The translations under genes were made by a program, and so were the position numbers. From the NCBI RefSeq assembly GCF_905120465.1, contig NZ_CAJHOF010000003.1, positions 1-64,000 of the forward strand: a stretch of 64,000 nucleotides of DNA, read 5' to 3'. The notes beneath the pieces were generated by a model, which did not search any database, was not told where the DNA came from, and saw nothing but the letters and a program-made list of their open reading frames with translations. How positions within the stretch are numbered: position 1 is the first letter of the stretch; the number at the start of each line of letters is the position of its first letter. Below are positions 1 to 8,023 of the stretch, in pieces. The stretch comes from Campylobacter majalis. Its GTDB lineage: Bacteria > Campylobacterota > Campylobacteria > Campylobacterales > Campylobacteraceae.

Positions 1-293
1 GGTCTATACCGTAACCCCTTTGGGGCTTTATAAGTTTTTAAGTTTTACTAAACGCAAACTAGCTAAATTTATATCGTTAAGGCAAACTTCATTTAAAAGA
101 GTGTGAGTTTATGTGTAGAAAAGATGAAAATTAATGTGTAATATACTTTTAAGATTGTTTAAAAAGGGTTGTTGGGTTAGAGCCTATAGATTTATTCTAG
201 CTAAGTTTTTAAATTTTAACATTTTTAGGTATTGATAGAAATTTGCTATAAAATTTCATTTTTAAAGCATCATCACAACAAAAACACAATTTA

Positions 294-746
294 TCAATAA
301 AACAGCTCTTTTTTAAGTGTAGCAAAGCTATCTCTCATCTGCCTTGCTTCGCTTAAAAGTTTATCATAAAACACGCTTTTAACTATGTCATCATACTCAT
401 CTAGCATGATATCACACATCATACGTATTCGTTCTTGTTGTATTTTTGTCACGCTTTGATTTGCCATATCATTTATCTGCTTTAAATACTCTTCACCTTG
501 ATTGATGTAGCGTTGCAACTTCAGTGCATCGCCACTTTTTCGAATCATGTTTGCCGCCATTTTATTGTATATATCTAGCTCATAAGCCATTATACTCATC
601 TCATTTGCCTTAGCATAATTACCAAGTTCATAATACACTTTAGCACCAAATGATAATTGATACGATTTATTTATGGCAAAAAATACACCAGCCATCACTA
701 TAATAGATATAGCTATGATAACAGGTAGTGTTTTGTTTGCAAACAT
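294..746 (-). CDS. Hypothetical single-pass membrane protein, 150 aa
   Basis: I do not recognise a characterised family. One hydrophobic segment lies at about residues 7-25, followed by a mostly helical, charged domain that could hold TPR-like helices (residues 35-130). This suggests a small inner-membrane protein with a soluble tail. It is the last gene of a minus-strand run (HP0268-like, miaB, DUF374 acyltransferase, this gene), and its start lies one base after the stop of the preceding gene, so translational coupling is likely. From memory the C. jejuni nusA/miaB locus has a similar small hypothetical gene at this position. No function is proposed. Confidence 0.75.
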   Translation of the reverse strand: MFANKTLPVIIAISIIVMAGVFFAINKSYQLSFGAKVYYELGNYAKANEMSIMAYELDIYNKMAANMIRKSGDALKLQRYINQGEEYLKQINDMANQSVTKIQQERIRMMCDIMLDEYDDIVKSVFYDKLLSEARQMRDSFATLKKELFY

Positions 747-747
747 C

Positions 748-1515
748 TTAATCTCCGTTTAAAATTTCCATCAAATCATCATCGAGTTTATAGTTTTTAC
801 GAGAGTTTTTGTCCCACCATTTTTTTAAATTTAGCCTAAAATCACTCTCATGCTCTTTGATACTTTTACCACCATTTTTACTACTCTCTTGCCACATTTG
901 AAGCTGGATTTTTCTCTTTGCTTCAGCTAAGCTTAGATCTTTTACATTAAAAGGTTTAGAGAGTGTAAATTTTATCGTGCTAAAAGGCTTTGGTATAATC
1001 ATCTTATCCCAGCTTTTTAGCTCCCAAAAATTGTCAATTTCATAATTTAACACATATATATCTGAGTTTGTTTTTTGCGATATCACCACAGCACCATCAG
1101 CCACACTATGGCGTGGACCGCGAGGTCCATCTGGCGTGATGACGATATCCGTGCCTTGTTTTATCTGCCTTAATGCATCAATAAGCACTTTCGCACCGCC
1201 TTTTGAACTTGAGCCACGAAGTGTGCCTATACCAAATTTATCTATTATCTTTGTGATTATTTCGCCATCTTTATGATCGCTTATGATGACTTTGCCATGT
1301 TTTTGCACGTTATCCCAAATGCACTTATAAACAAAGCACATAAAACCAAGCTGACCGTGCCAAAAAAGCACGACCGAGCCTTTGTCTTTTGGAAGTTTTC
1401 CTATTAGATATCTCTTCTTACAAGTAAAAAAAATAAGCTTTATAAAAACGTATATAAAATAAACGCTAAAAAAAATATAAAATTTTTGCTTAAATTTTTT
1501 CCAGTAACTCACCAT
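748..1515 (-). CDS. DUF374 lysophospholipid-acyltransferase-like protein
   Basis: 255 aa. The protein resembles the DUF374 branch of the glycerolipid/lipid A acyltransferase superfamily. It has an N-terminal hydrophobic segment (about residues 12-32) and the FWHGQ motif near residue 52, which is the equivalent of the acyltransferase HX4D box. A TPDGPRGP block near residue 128 is typical of DUF374. The likely role is acyl transfer to a lipid or lipid A precursor at the inner membrane, but the substrate is not evident. The start overlaps the 3' end of miaB by 26 bases, so the two genes are probably co-transcribed. Confidence 0.8.
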   Translation of the reverse strand: MVSYWKKFKQKFYIFFSVYFIYVFIKLIFFTCKKRYLIGKLPKDKGSVVLFWHGQLGFMCFVYKCIWDNVQKHGKVIISDHKDGEIITKIIDKFGIGTLRGSSSKGGAKVLIDALRQIKQGTDIVITPDGPRGPRHSVADGAVVISQKTNSDIYVLNYEIDNFWELKSWDKMIIPKPFSTIKFTLSKPFNVKDLSLAEAKRKIQLQMWQESSKNGGKSIKEHESDFRLNLKKWWDKNSRKNYKLDDDLMEILNGD

Positions 1516-2797
1516 ATAAAACCATTCTTTTTGGGTTATTTACCCTTACTTTTAACGTTTTTCCAAGCAATTCTTCACTACCTTGAACCTGAACTAAAAA
1601 GTTATTAAAACTTCGTCCAGCCACACCACCATTTGCACGTAACTCTTCAAAATATACATCAAAAATTTTACCATTTTGCTTAGCGACAATTTCATCTAAA
1701 ATTTCGTTATGTCGGCTTTGTAGTCTAGTCAGGCGCTCACTTGCCACTTTTTCATCGACTTGATTTTTAAACTCAGCAGCTGGTGTTAGCGGTCTTGGTG
1801 AGTATTTAAAACTAAAAACTTGCTCAAAACGAACCTTTTCAAGCACATCCATCGTATCTTCAAACTCACTATCGCTCTCGCCAGGAAACGCCACAATAAT
1901 ATCTGTTGATATGCTAACATCAGGGCAAAGCTCTCGCAACTTTAACGCTCTATTTAAAAACCACTCTTTTGTATAACCGCGCTTCATCTCACGCAAAACC
2001 TTAGTATTTCCGCTTTGAAGTGGCATGTGCATTGATTTGCAAATTTTTGGATTGTTGGCAAAAACTTCTAAAAATTTATCATCCATGTGAAGTGGATGCG
2101 GACTGGTAAATCTAATACGCTCAACGCCTTCAATCTCACTAAGCCTATTTAAAAGGTCACTAAAATCAACCTTCTCATGAGAGCTTGAAAATCTTTTTCC
2201 GTAGTTATTTACATTCTGCCCTAGCAAAAATAGCTCTTTTGCACCGCGAGAAGTAGCCTTTTTGGCCTCGTTTAATAATAAATTTAGCGGTATTGATATC
2301 TCATCGCCTCTTGTATGCGGCACGATACAATAAGTGCATTTTTTATCACAACCAATTGAAATATTTATGTATGATTTAAAAGCAGAACCACGAAACTCAC
2401 CAAATGCATAATCACTCTCGTCATAGTTAATATCAGTGCTTACAAATTTTGGCGTATTAACAGCAGTTGTGATTTTGCTAACATTTCTTGCACCAAGCAC
2501 AAAATCAACATAAGGTGCTTTTTTAAAAATTTCATCTCCCAAATGTGAAGCCGTGCATCCACAAACACCTATTTTGGCACCCTTTTTTTTTGCTTTTTCA
2601 AATGCACCAACCTCACTAAAAAGCTTATGCACTGGCTTTTCGCGAACAGAGCAGGTATTTATAAGTATTAAATCTGCTTCGCCCATATTTTGGGTTAATT
2701 CATAATTTTCTTTATCTTTTAGCTCAGCGATGATATGCTCACTATCGCGCACGTTCATCGCACAGCCAAGAGTTTGAATAAATAATTTTTTACTCAT
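1490..2797 (-). CDS. miaB: tRNA-2-methylthio-N6-dimethylallyladenosine synthase MiaB
   Basis: 435 aa, the normal length for MiaB. It is a radical-SAM methylthiotransferase that adds a methylthio group to i6A37 of tRNAs reading UNN codons. The N-terminal UPF0004 domain has its three auxiliary-cluster cysteines ([22 protein letters not shown]). The radical SAM motif is [16 protein letters not shown] near residues 149-164, and a TRAM-like RNA-binding domain lies at the C terminus. The ATG start overlaps the stop of the HP0268-like gene in a TAATG junction, which implies coupling. The gene order miaB / HP0268-like / divergent nusA matches what I recall of C. jejuni. Confidence 0.97.
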   Translation of the reverse strand: MSKKLFIQTLGCAMNVRDSEHIIAELKDKENYELTQNMGEADLILINTCSVREKPVHKLFSEVGAFEKAKKKGAKIGVCGCTASHLGDEIFKKAPYVDFVLGARNVSKITTAVNTPKFVSTDINYDESDYAFGEFRGSAFKSYINISIGCDKKCTYCIVPHTRGDEISIPLNLLLNEAKKATSRGAKELFLLGQNVNNYGKRFSSSHEKVDFSDLLNRLSEIEGVERIRFTSPHPLHMDDKFLEVFANNPKICKSMHMPLQSGNTKVLREMKRGYTKEWFLNRALKLRELCPDVSISTDIIVAFPGESDSEFEDTMDVLEKVRFEQVFSFKYSPRPLTPAAEFKNQVDEKVASERLTRLQSRHNEILDEIVAKQNGKIFDVYFEELRANGGVAGRSFNNFLVQVQGSEELLGKTLKVRVNNPKRMVLYGELLEKI

Positions 2798-3039
2798 TAC
2801 AGGATATGTACCTCATACATATAATCCTTCTCATCAAGACCGTATTTTACAACTCTATGATATACGCTAAGTCCTTTTTCTTCAAAAAATTCAACAAGCT
2901 CTATTAATTGTTTATGACTGTTTTCTTTGTCGAAATAGAAAATTTTCTGACCCTCTTTTTCAACAGCCGATTCTATCTTATCAAGAGATATTGTTTTTGG
3001 TTTTGTGCCTAACTCAGCACGTGCAAGTTTTAGCTCCAT
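2797..3039 (-). CDS. HP0268-like small nuclease-family protein
   Basis: 80 aa. The sequence strongly resembles H. pylori HP0268 as I recall it: same length, an [12 protein letters not shown] region in the middle, and the C-terminal [11 protein letters not shown] ending. HP0268 has an Smr-like fold and was reported to have DNA-nicking and RNase activity, so this is probably a small nucleic-acid-acting enzyme, though that function is transferred by family only. It leads the minus-strand miaB operon and is divergent from nusA, with 247 bases of shared upstream region. Confidence 0.8.
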   Translation of the reverse strand: MELKLARAELGTKPKTISLDKIESAVEKEGQKIFYFDKENSHKQLIELVEFFEEKGLSVYHRVVKYGLDEKDYMYEVHIL

Positions 3040-3127
3040 TTTGACATCCTTTCGTTATTTTAAACCCATGAGTATATCAAAAATGGCATAAAACATACAT
3101 TAAAGTTTTTATTAATATCAAAAATTG

Positions 3128-3133
3128 TATAAT
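3128..3133 (+). promoter_or_regulatory. Candidate -10 box for nusA (TATAAT)
   Basis: A perfect TATAAT preceded by TTG sits in the region between the divergent HP0268-like gene and nusA. If used, it gives a leader of about 150 bases. A second candidate, TATAAAAT at 3249-3256, lies about 30 bases before the nusA ATG. Which is used cannot be decided from sequence alone. Confidence 0.4.
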
Positions 3134-3286
3134 ATAAAAACTTCACGACTAAATCCCAAGTTTTTATCGCTGTTTAAATTTTGCGGACTAAGTCGCAAGG
3201 TTGGTGAAATTTATGATTTTTATGGCACAAAATAGTCTGTTTAAAAGTTATAAAATTTAATCTAGCAAATAAAAAGGAAATATATA

Positions 3287-4384
3287 ATGGAGAGAATTTC
3301 AGACATTATTGAATCAATAGCCAACGAAAAAGGTCTTGACATAAACGAGGTAAAAGAGCGTGTTAAAAGAGCACTAATCAATACCGCAAAACGCGTTTAT
3401 GGTGAAAACTACGAATATGACGTTCAAATAGATAGTTCAAAAAATGTTAAACTATTTCAAAAAATTTCAATCGTTGCAAATGACGATGAGAGATTACAAG
3501 AAGATAATGAGCATTTTATAAGCATAAAAGAGGCAAAATCAATAGATAGCGGCGTGGATATTGGAGATGAGCTAACATATGAGTTAAGTCTTGATAATCT
3601 TGGTCGCACAGCAGCACAAACACTACACAAAGAGCTTGAGTTTCACATACAACGCTTAGTAGAAGAGCAGATTTTTAATAAATATAGCCAACTAGAAGGA
3701 CAAATTGTATTTGGTACAGTTGTAAGAGTTGATGAAGCTGAAAACACATTTGTTGAAATAGATGAATTAAGAGCTGTTTTGTCGCGTAAAAATCGAATAA
3801 AGGGCGAAATTTTTAAAGTCGGTGATGTTGTAAAAGCTGTGATTAGAAAAGTTTATGCCGATAAAAAACTAGGCATAAAAGTAGAGCTAAGTCGCACATC
3901 ACCACGCTTTTTAGATGCTTTATTAAAAGCTGAAGTACCTGAGATAAAAGATGGGTATATAATCATTCATGATAGTGCAAGAATACCAGGCGAAAGAGCA
4001 AAAGTAGCAATCATCTCAACCACGCCAAATATCGATCCAGTCGGAGCAACGGTTGGCACAAAAGGTGTTAGAATAAATGCGGTAAGCAAAGAATTAAACG
4101 GCGAAAACATCGATGTTATAGAGTATTCGGCTGAGCCTATGATATTTATCACTCGTGCGATGAGTCCGGCTATAATAAGCAGTGTTAAAATTGAAGATAA
4201 AAAAGCAATAGTAAATTTAATGAGCGAACAAAAGAGCAAAGCAATAGGAAAAAGCGGCATAAACATCCGTCTAGCAAGTATGCTAACTGGCTACGAGATA
4301 GAATTAAATGAGATAGATTCTAATAAAAAATCAAACAACAACGACATGGCTAAGGATCTAAAAGCACTATTTGGGGATTTATAA
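3287..4384 (+). CDS. nusA: Transcription elongation/termination factor NusA
   Basis: 365 aa, close to the usual epsilonproteobacterial length and lacking the C-terminal acidic repeats of E. coli NusA. The RNA-polymerase-binding N domain covers residues 1-130, an S1 domain (GQIVFGTVVRVDE onwards) about 137-200, and tandem KH domains about 215-345, with VGTKGVRI and IGKSGINIRLAS as KH GxxG loops. NusA binds RNA polymerase and nascent RNA and modulates pausing, termination and antitermination. The ATG is preceded by AAGGAA at good spacing. It appears monocistronic; the next plus-strand gene is about 0.9 kb away. Confidence 0.97.
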   Translation: MERISDIIESIANEKGLDINEVKERVKRALINTAKRVYGENYEYDVQIDSSKNVKLFQKISIVANDDERLQEDNEHFISIKEAKSIDSGVDIGDELTYELSLDNLGRTAAQTLHKELEFHIQRLVEEQIFNKYSQLEGQIVFGTVVRVDEAENTFVEIDELRAVLSRKNRIKGEIFKVGDVVKAVIRKVYADKKLGIKVELSRTSPRFLDALLKAEVPEIKDGYIIIHDSARIPGERAKVAIISTTPNIDPVGATVGTKGVRINAVSKELNGENIDVIEYSAEPMIFITRAMSPAIISSVKIEDKKAIVNLMSEQKSKAIGKSGINIRLASMLTGYEIELNEIDSNKKSNNNDMAKDLKALFGDL

Positions 4385-4406
4385 GTCAAAAGGAGTTTAT
4401 AGTCTA

Positions 4407-4442
4407 AATTTGCACGACAGCAATGAAGTTGCCGTGCAAATT
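4407..4442 (+). repeat. Long inverted repeat downstream of nusA
   Basis: Arms of 10 bases (4407-4416 and 4433-4442) are perfect complements, and an inner GCAA/TTGC pair extends the stem. No T-tract follows, so it is not a classical intrinsic terminator on the plus strand. It may be an RNA stability structure or a processing site at the nusA 3' end. Confidence 0.5.
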
Positions 4443-4749
4443 ACAGTAAGCAATAGCCTTTAAACTTTCGTATCTTTTAAATTTACTCTTGCACCTAGAT
4501 ATCAGCGTGATATACTAGCCTTCAAACAGCTTTTCTAACAAGTTTTTCATCAACAAATAATTTATTTCATAATATCCAGTGGTTATTTATACTTGGATGC
4601 ATGATATCTTTGTCTAACGATTACTTAAACTAGCACAATCCACTCTTATTAGCGTCTTTTATGCTAATTTTAGACATGCGTTTTGGCTTAATTTTATTTG
4701 ATTTAGAATTTTGCGACTGTATCATTTTATTTACAATAAGCTTATTGTT

Positions 4750-4785
4750 ATACTTGTAGCCACACCAGCTACAAGTATCGTTTTT
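4750..4785 (+). terminator. Probable intrinsic terminator
   Basis: An 11-bp perfect stem (4750-4760 with 4768-4778) and a 7-base loop are followed by CGTTTTT on the plus strand. It lies about 365 bases after the nusA stop and 37 bases beyond the stop of the convergent NlpE-like gene, so it could serve either transcript. The T-run favours the plus strand. Confidence 0.55.
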
Positions 4786-4814
4786 AAAGCATATTCTTTT
4801 TAAGCCATGTTTTT

Positions 4815-5237
4815 TTATTTGACTTTTGTAAATTTATAATAATCAGCAAGCACTCCTTGCACTTCATTACCTTCGCTATCAAGCATGATTAGTTTATCAT
4901 TTGCATATTTATATTTTTGTATCTCTTTGTATAAATTTGTAGTGGTTATGATATTGCCATCTATACTATATGTGCCAGTTTGCATATCTTTCTCATCCCT
5001 GCCTTGATATGTTGCGTTATATATAAACTCTTTAACTCCGAGTTTAAGCACTACATCGATGCCGCCACAATCAGCACAAGGCAACGTTGCCTTATACTCT
5101 CCCATGACACTATTTACATCACATGACACTACATCAACACTACAACTTCCTGCGGCAATTTTAGTGCTGTCATTTGTTGCACAACCTACAAAAAACATAC
5201 AAGCACAAACGCTTAATGCTAAAAATTTTGCCTTCAT
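4815..5237 (-). CDS. NlpE-like copper-resistance/envelope-stress lipoprotein
   Basis: 140 aa. A lipoprotein signal peptide ends at the lipobox FVGC (Cys18), so the mature protein is predicted to be lipid-anchored in the periplasm or outer membrane. The body matches the NlpE N-terminal domain: LPCADCGGIDVVLKL contains the conserved CxxC, followed by a TYQGRDEKDMQTGTY strand region. E. coli NlpE signals through Cpx and is linked to copper and surface contact; the second (OB) domain is absent here. AAGGA lies 7 bases before the ATG. It is divergent from the SPFH gene. Confidence 0.8.
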   Translation of the reverse strand: MKAKFLALSVCACMFFVGCATNDSTKIAAGSCSVDVVSCDVNSVMGEYKATLPCADCGGIDVVLKLGVKEFIYNATYQGRDEKDMQTGTYSIDGNIITTTNLYKEIQKYKYANDKLIMLDSEGNEVQGVLADYYKFTKVK

Positions 5238-5314
5238 TTTTAAATCCTTTCATAAAAAATTTTGCCTAATTTTACTAAAATAGTGTAAAATTTTCGTTTA
5301 AAAGGAATCTTAAG

Positions 5315-6238
5315 ATGGAAAATACTGAGTTTTTAATCCCTTTATTGTTTGTAGTAGTCATTGTCACTGTAATTTTTGTAAAAAGTGCCATTAAAATAGT
5401 ATCGCAAGCTGATATTTTAATAGTTGAAAGGCTTGGCAAATTTCACAAAATTCTCGATGCTGGTTTTCATGTCATTATACCATTTATCGATCAAGTTCGC
5501 ACAAGTATCACCATAAGAGAGCAGCTTGTAGATATCACAAAACAGCAAGTTATCACAAAAGACAACGTAAATATTTCAGTTGATGGTATCGTATTTTTAA
5601 AAGTAACTGACGGGAAAATGGCACTTTATAATGTAGATAATTACAAACGTGCAATAGCAAATTTAGCCATGACGACACTGCGTGGCGAGATAGGTGCTAT
5701 GCTTCTTGATGACACACTAAGCTCACGCGATCGCCTAAATGCCGCACTTCAAGTTGCACTTGGAGATGCTGCTGATAACTGGGGTGTAAAAATAATGCGT
5801 GTTGAGATTAGCGAAATTTCAGTACCAATGGGTATAGAAGAAGCCATGAATATGCAGATGAAAGCTGAGCGTGAAAAACGTGCAATCGAGCTAAAAGCTG
5901 AAGCTGATAAGGCCGCTCTTATACGCAATGCTGAAGCATTAAAACAAGAGCAGGTATTACAAGCTGAAGCGATAGAGCGTATGGCTGATGCGAAAAAATA
6001 TGAGCAAATAGCAATCGCTCAAGGTCAAAAAGACGCCATGGATATGATAAATCAAAGCATGAGCCAAAACGCAAATGCGGCTGAGTTTTTACTAGCAAGG
6101 GAGAGAGTGGCGGCATTTAGCGAACTAGCCAAAAATAGCTCAAATGACAAAATTTTAGTGCCATATGAAACAAGCCAATTAATCGGCTCATTAAGTGTTT
6201 TAAAAGATTTTATGACCAGCAAAGGAGCTAAGCAATGA
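5315..6238 (+). CDS. SPFH/Band 7 membrane protein (stomatin/QmcA-like)
   Basis: 307 aa. One N-terminal membrane segment (about residues 7-25) is followed by an SPFH domain (about 28-190: VERLGKFHKILDAG, KDNVNISVDGIVFLKV) and then an Ala/Glu/Lys-rich coiled coil (190-250). Such proteins oligomerise in the membrane, scaffold protein complexes and often work with NfeD partners. The nfeD gene follows with an ATGA stop/start overlap, the standard arrangement for a stomatin/NfeD pair. The start is supported by AAGGA. Confidence 0.92.
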   Translation: MENTEFLIPLLFVVVIVTVIFVKSAIKIVSQADILIVERLGKFHKILDAGFHVIIPFIDQVRTSITIREQLVDITKQQVITKDNVNISVDGIVFLKVTDGKMALYNVDNYKRAIANLAMTTLRGEIGAMLLDDTLSSRDRLNAALQVALGDAADNWGVKIMRVEISEISVPMGIEEAMNMQMKAEREKRAIELKAEADKAALIRNAEALKQEQVLQAEAIERMADAKKYEQIAIAQGQKDAMDMINQSMSQNANAAEFLLARERVAAFSELAKNSSNDKILVPYETSQLIGSLSVLKDFMTSKGAKQ

Positions 6239-6630
6239 TACCAGCATATGCACTTTTAGCATTTGGTTTTTTGCTAATTTTGGCTGAACTTATGAGCGCA
6301 TCGCTTTATTTGCTATTTTGCGGACTTGGATTTTTGGTAGCTGGTGGTGCTAGTTTTTTTGTTGATATGAGCTGGTATATACAGCTTTGTCTTGCTGTTT
6401 TTATCACGCTTACACTTACATTTGCACTTAAAAATCCACTTAAAAAGACAATTAATAAAAATGAGATTAAAGATGATTTTTTAAACGAAAGTGGAGTTGG
6501 CGAAGTAAAAGAAAATATGGTCTATTACAAAGGCACACTTTGGCATTTTGATAACAGCTTAAATTTAAAAAATGGCGACAAGGTTGAAATTTTAAAAACT
6601 CAAGGAAACAAAGTCATTTTAAAGGGGTAA
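6235..6630 (+). CDS. NfeD family membrane protein
   Basis: 131 aa. The N-terminal half is strongly hydrophobic with two or three membrane segments (about residues 4-72). The C-terminal part (about 85-131) looks like the small OB-fold of NfeD proteins (YYKGTLWHFDNS, GDKVEILK). It is the short, non-protease form of NfeD. It overlaps the SPFH gene by four bases and is expected to partner it in the inner membrane. The stop codon lies within a terminator hairpin. Confidence 0.9.
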   Translation: MIPAYALLAFGFLLILAELMSASLYLLFCGLGFLVAGGASFFVDMSWYIQLCLAVFITLTLTFALKNPLKKTINKNEIKDDFLNESGVGEVKENMVYYKGTLWHFDNSLNLKNGDKVEILKTQGNKVILKG

Positions 6631-6646
6631 AACCCCTTGTTTTATT
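6622..6646. terminator. Intrinsic terminator, possibly bidirectional
   Basis: A perfect 7-bp stem (AAGGGGT at 6622-6628 with ACCCCTT at 6632-6638) and a 3-base loop are followed by GTTTTATTT. It overlaps the nfeD stop and lies between the two convergent genes nfeD and the His-rich lipoprotein gene. Confidence 0.75.
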
Positions 6647-6848
6647 TATGTTCGCACGGACATGAAGCATTAGCATCGTGATGGTGGTGCATACCGTGAT
6701 GATGTCCGTGATGATGCATACTAGCGTTCATATCATGATGCATATAATGGTGTGAGCTATGACTACAGGCTTTTGTGCCATGATGCATACTGCTAGTAGC
6801 ACAACCAACTACAAACAAAGCCACTGCTAAAACTAAAAATTTTTTCAT
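6642..6848 (-). CDS. Small histidine-rich lipoprotein
   Basis: 68 aa. A lipoprotein signal peptide ends at the lipobox VVGC (Cys16). The mature 53 residues contain 18 histidines in runs of two to four, plus five cysteines counting the lipid-anchored one, including SCPCEHK at the end. This composition indicates a periplasm-facing metal binder (Ni, Zn, Cu or Co). H. pylori Hpn is a His-rich nickel store but is cytoplasmic and not a lipoprotein, so this is an analogy only. The ATG has a good AAGGAG upstream. The gene is monocistronic, convergent with nfeD and divergent from mqnC. Confidence 0.85.
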   Translation of the reverse strand: MKKFLVLAVALFVVGCATSSMHHGTKACSHSSHHYMHHDMNASMHHHGHHHGMHHHHDANASCPCEHK

Positions 6849-6976
6849 CCTTGCTCCTTTTAAAAAATTACTAGATTTTATAAATTTTTGGTTGAAATTT
6901 TACTAAAAATGGCTAAATTTTTAAAATTTAAAGCTAAATTTTGCTAATATCTTAAAATTTTAAAATAAGGATTAAA

Positions 6977-8023
6977 TTGAGTAGATTAAGCGTAAATGAA
7001 GCAATAGATCTCATTGAAAATGCTGATTTAACAGAGCTTGGCAAGATGGCTTATGCCAAAAAACTACAACTACATCCAGAAAAAATCACAACTTTTATAG
7101 TCGATAGAAACATAAATTATACAAATGTATGCTGGGTTGATTGTAAATTTTGTGCATTTTATCGCCATGCCAAAGAAGAAGATGCGTATGTTTTAAGCTT
7201 TGATGAGATAGGCAAAAAAATAGAAGAACTAATCGAGATAGGTGGCACACAGATACTTTTTCAAGGCGGAGTTCATCCTAAGCTAAAAATTGAGTGGTAT
7301 GAGGATTTAGTAGAGTTTATATCAAAAAAATATCCAAGCATTACAATTCATGGATTTTCAGCTATTGAGATAGATTATATCGCCAAAATTTCTAAAATTT
7401 CAAGCCTAGAGGTGCTAAAAAGATTAAAACAAAAGGGATTATACTCTATACCTGGAGCCGGAGCGGAGGTGTTAAGTGATAGAGTGCGTGATATAGTCGC
7501 ACCAAAAAAATGCGATACACAAACTTGGCTAAAAATACACGAACAAGCTCACTCTCTTGATATTAAATCAACAGCAACGATGATGTTTGGCACGGTTGAA
7601 AGCAACAAAGAGATAGTTAAGCATTGGGAGCATATACGAAACCTTCAGGATAAAACAGGTGGATTTAGAGCGTTTATACTGTGGAGCTTTCAAGGGGCAA
7701 ACACTAAACTCATGCAAGAGTATCCAAACATACAAAAACAAAGCTCAAATCGCTACCTAAGACTACTTGCTGTATCAAGACTATTTTTAGATAATTTTAA
7801 AAATATCCAAAGCTCATGGGTTACACAAGGAAGCTATGTAGGACAACTCGCACTAAAATTTGGAGCAAATGACTTAGGCTCGACAATGATGGAAGAAAAC
7901 GTTGTAAAAGCGGCTGGAGCGGCATTTAGAATGAATCAAGAGCAGATGATTGAGCTTATACGAGATGTTGGAGAATTTCCAGCCAAACGAAATACAAACT
8001 ATGATATTTTGGAGAAATTTTAA
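6977..8023 (+). CDS. mqnC: Cyclic dehypoxanthinyl futalosine synthase MqnC
   Basis: 348 aa radical SAM enzyme of the futalosine route to menaquinone; it cyclises dehypoxanthine futalosine. The cluster motif is CWVDCKFC at about residues 52-59, and a GGVHPKLK substrate-barrel motif follows. The start is TTG at 6977 with AAGGA six bases upstream; no better ATG exists nearby. It is followed at once by an M16-family gene sharing its stop region and then recG, an order I also recall from C. jejuni. Menaquinone made here would serve respiratory enzymes such as the hydrogenase encoded further along. Confidence 0.93.
   Translation: MSRLSVNEAIDLIENADLTELGKMAYAKKLQLHPEKITTFIVDRNINYTNVCWVDCKFCAFYRHAKEEDAYVLSFDEIGKKIEELIEIGGTQILFQGGVHPKLKIEWYEDLVEFISKKYPSITIHGFSAIEIDYIAKISKISSLEVLKRLKQKGLYSIPGAGAEVLSDRVRDIVAPKKCDTQTWLKIHEQAHSLDIKSTATMMFGTVESNKEIVKHWEHIRNLQDKTGGFRAFILWSFQGANTKLMQEYPNIQKQSSNRYLRLLAVSRLFLDNFKNIQSSWVTQGSYVGQLALKFGANDLGSTMMEENVVKAAGAAFRMNQEQMIELIRDVGEFPAKRNTNYDILEKF

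Larger units (their letters stand above)
4385..4814. other. Gene-free 430-bp gap after nusA
   Basis: No convincing ORF is visible on either strand. The gap holds two strong inverted repeats: one at 4407-4442, directly after nusA, and a terminator-like hairpin at 4750-4778. The sequence between them is unannotatable and may be a long 3' UTR or hold an RNA gene. Confidence 0.6.

Noticed and set aside
1-40. CCCC-TTT-GGGG at the window start as a terminator
   Set aside because: The stem is only four bases of perfect pairing and no T-run follows on either strand.
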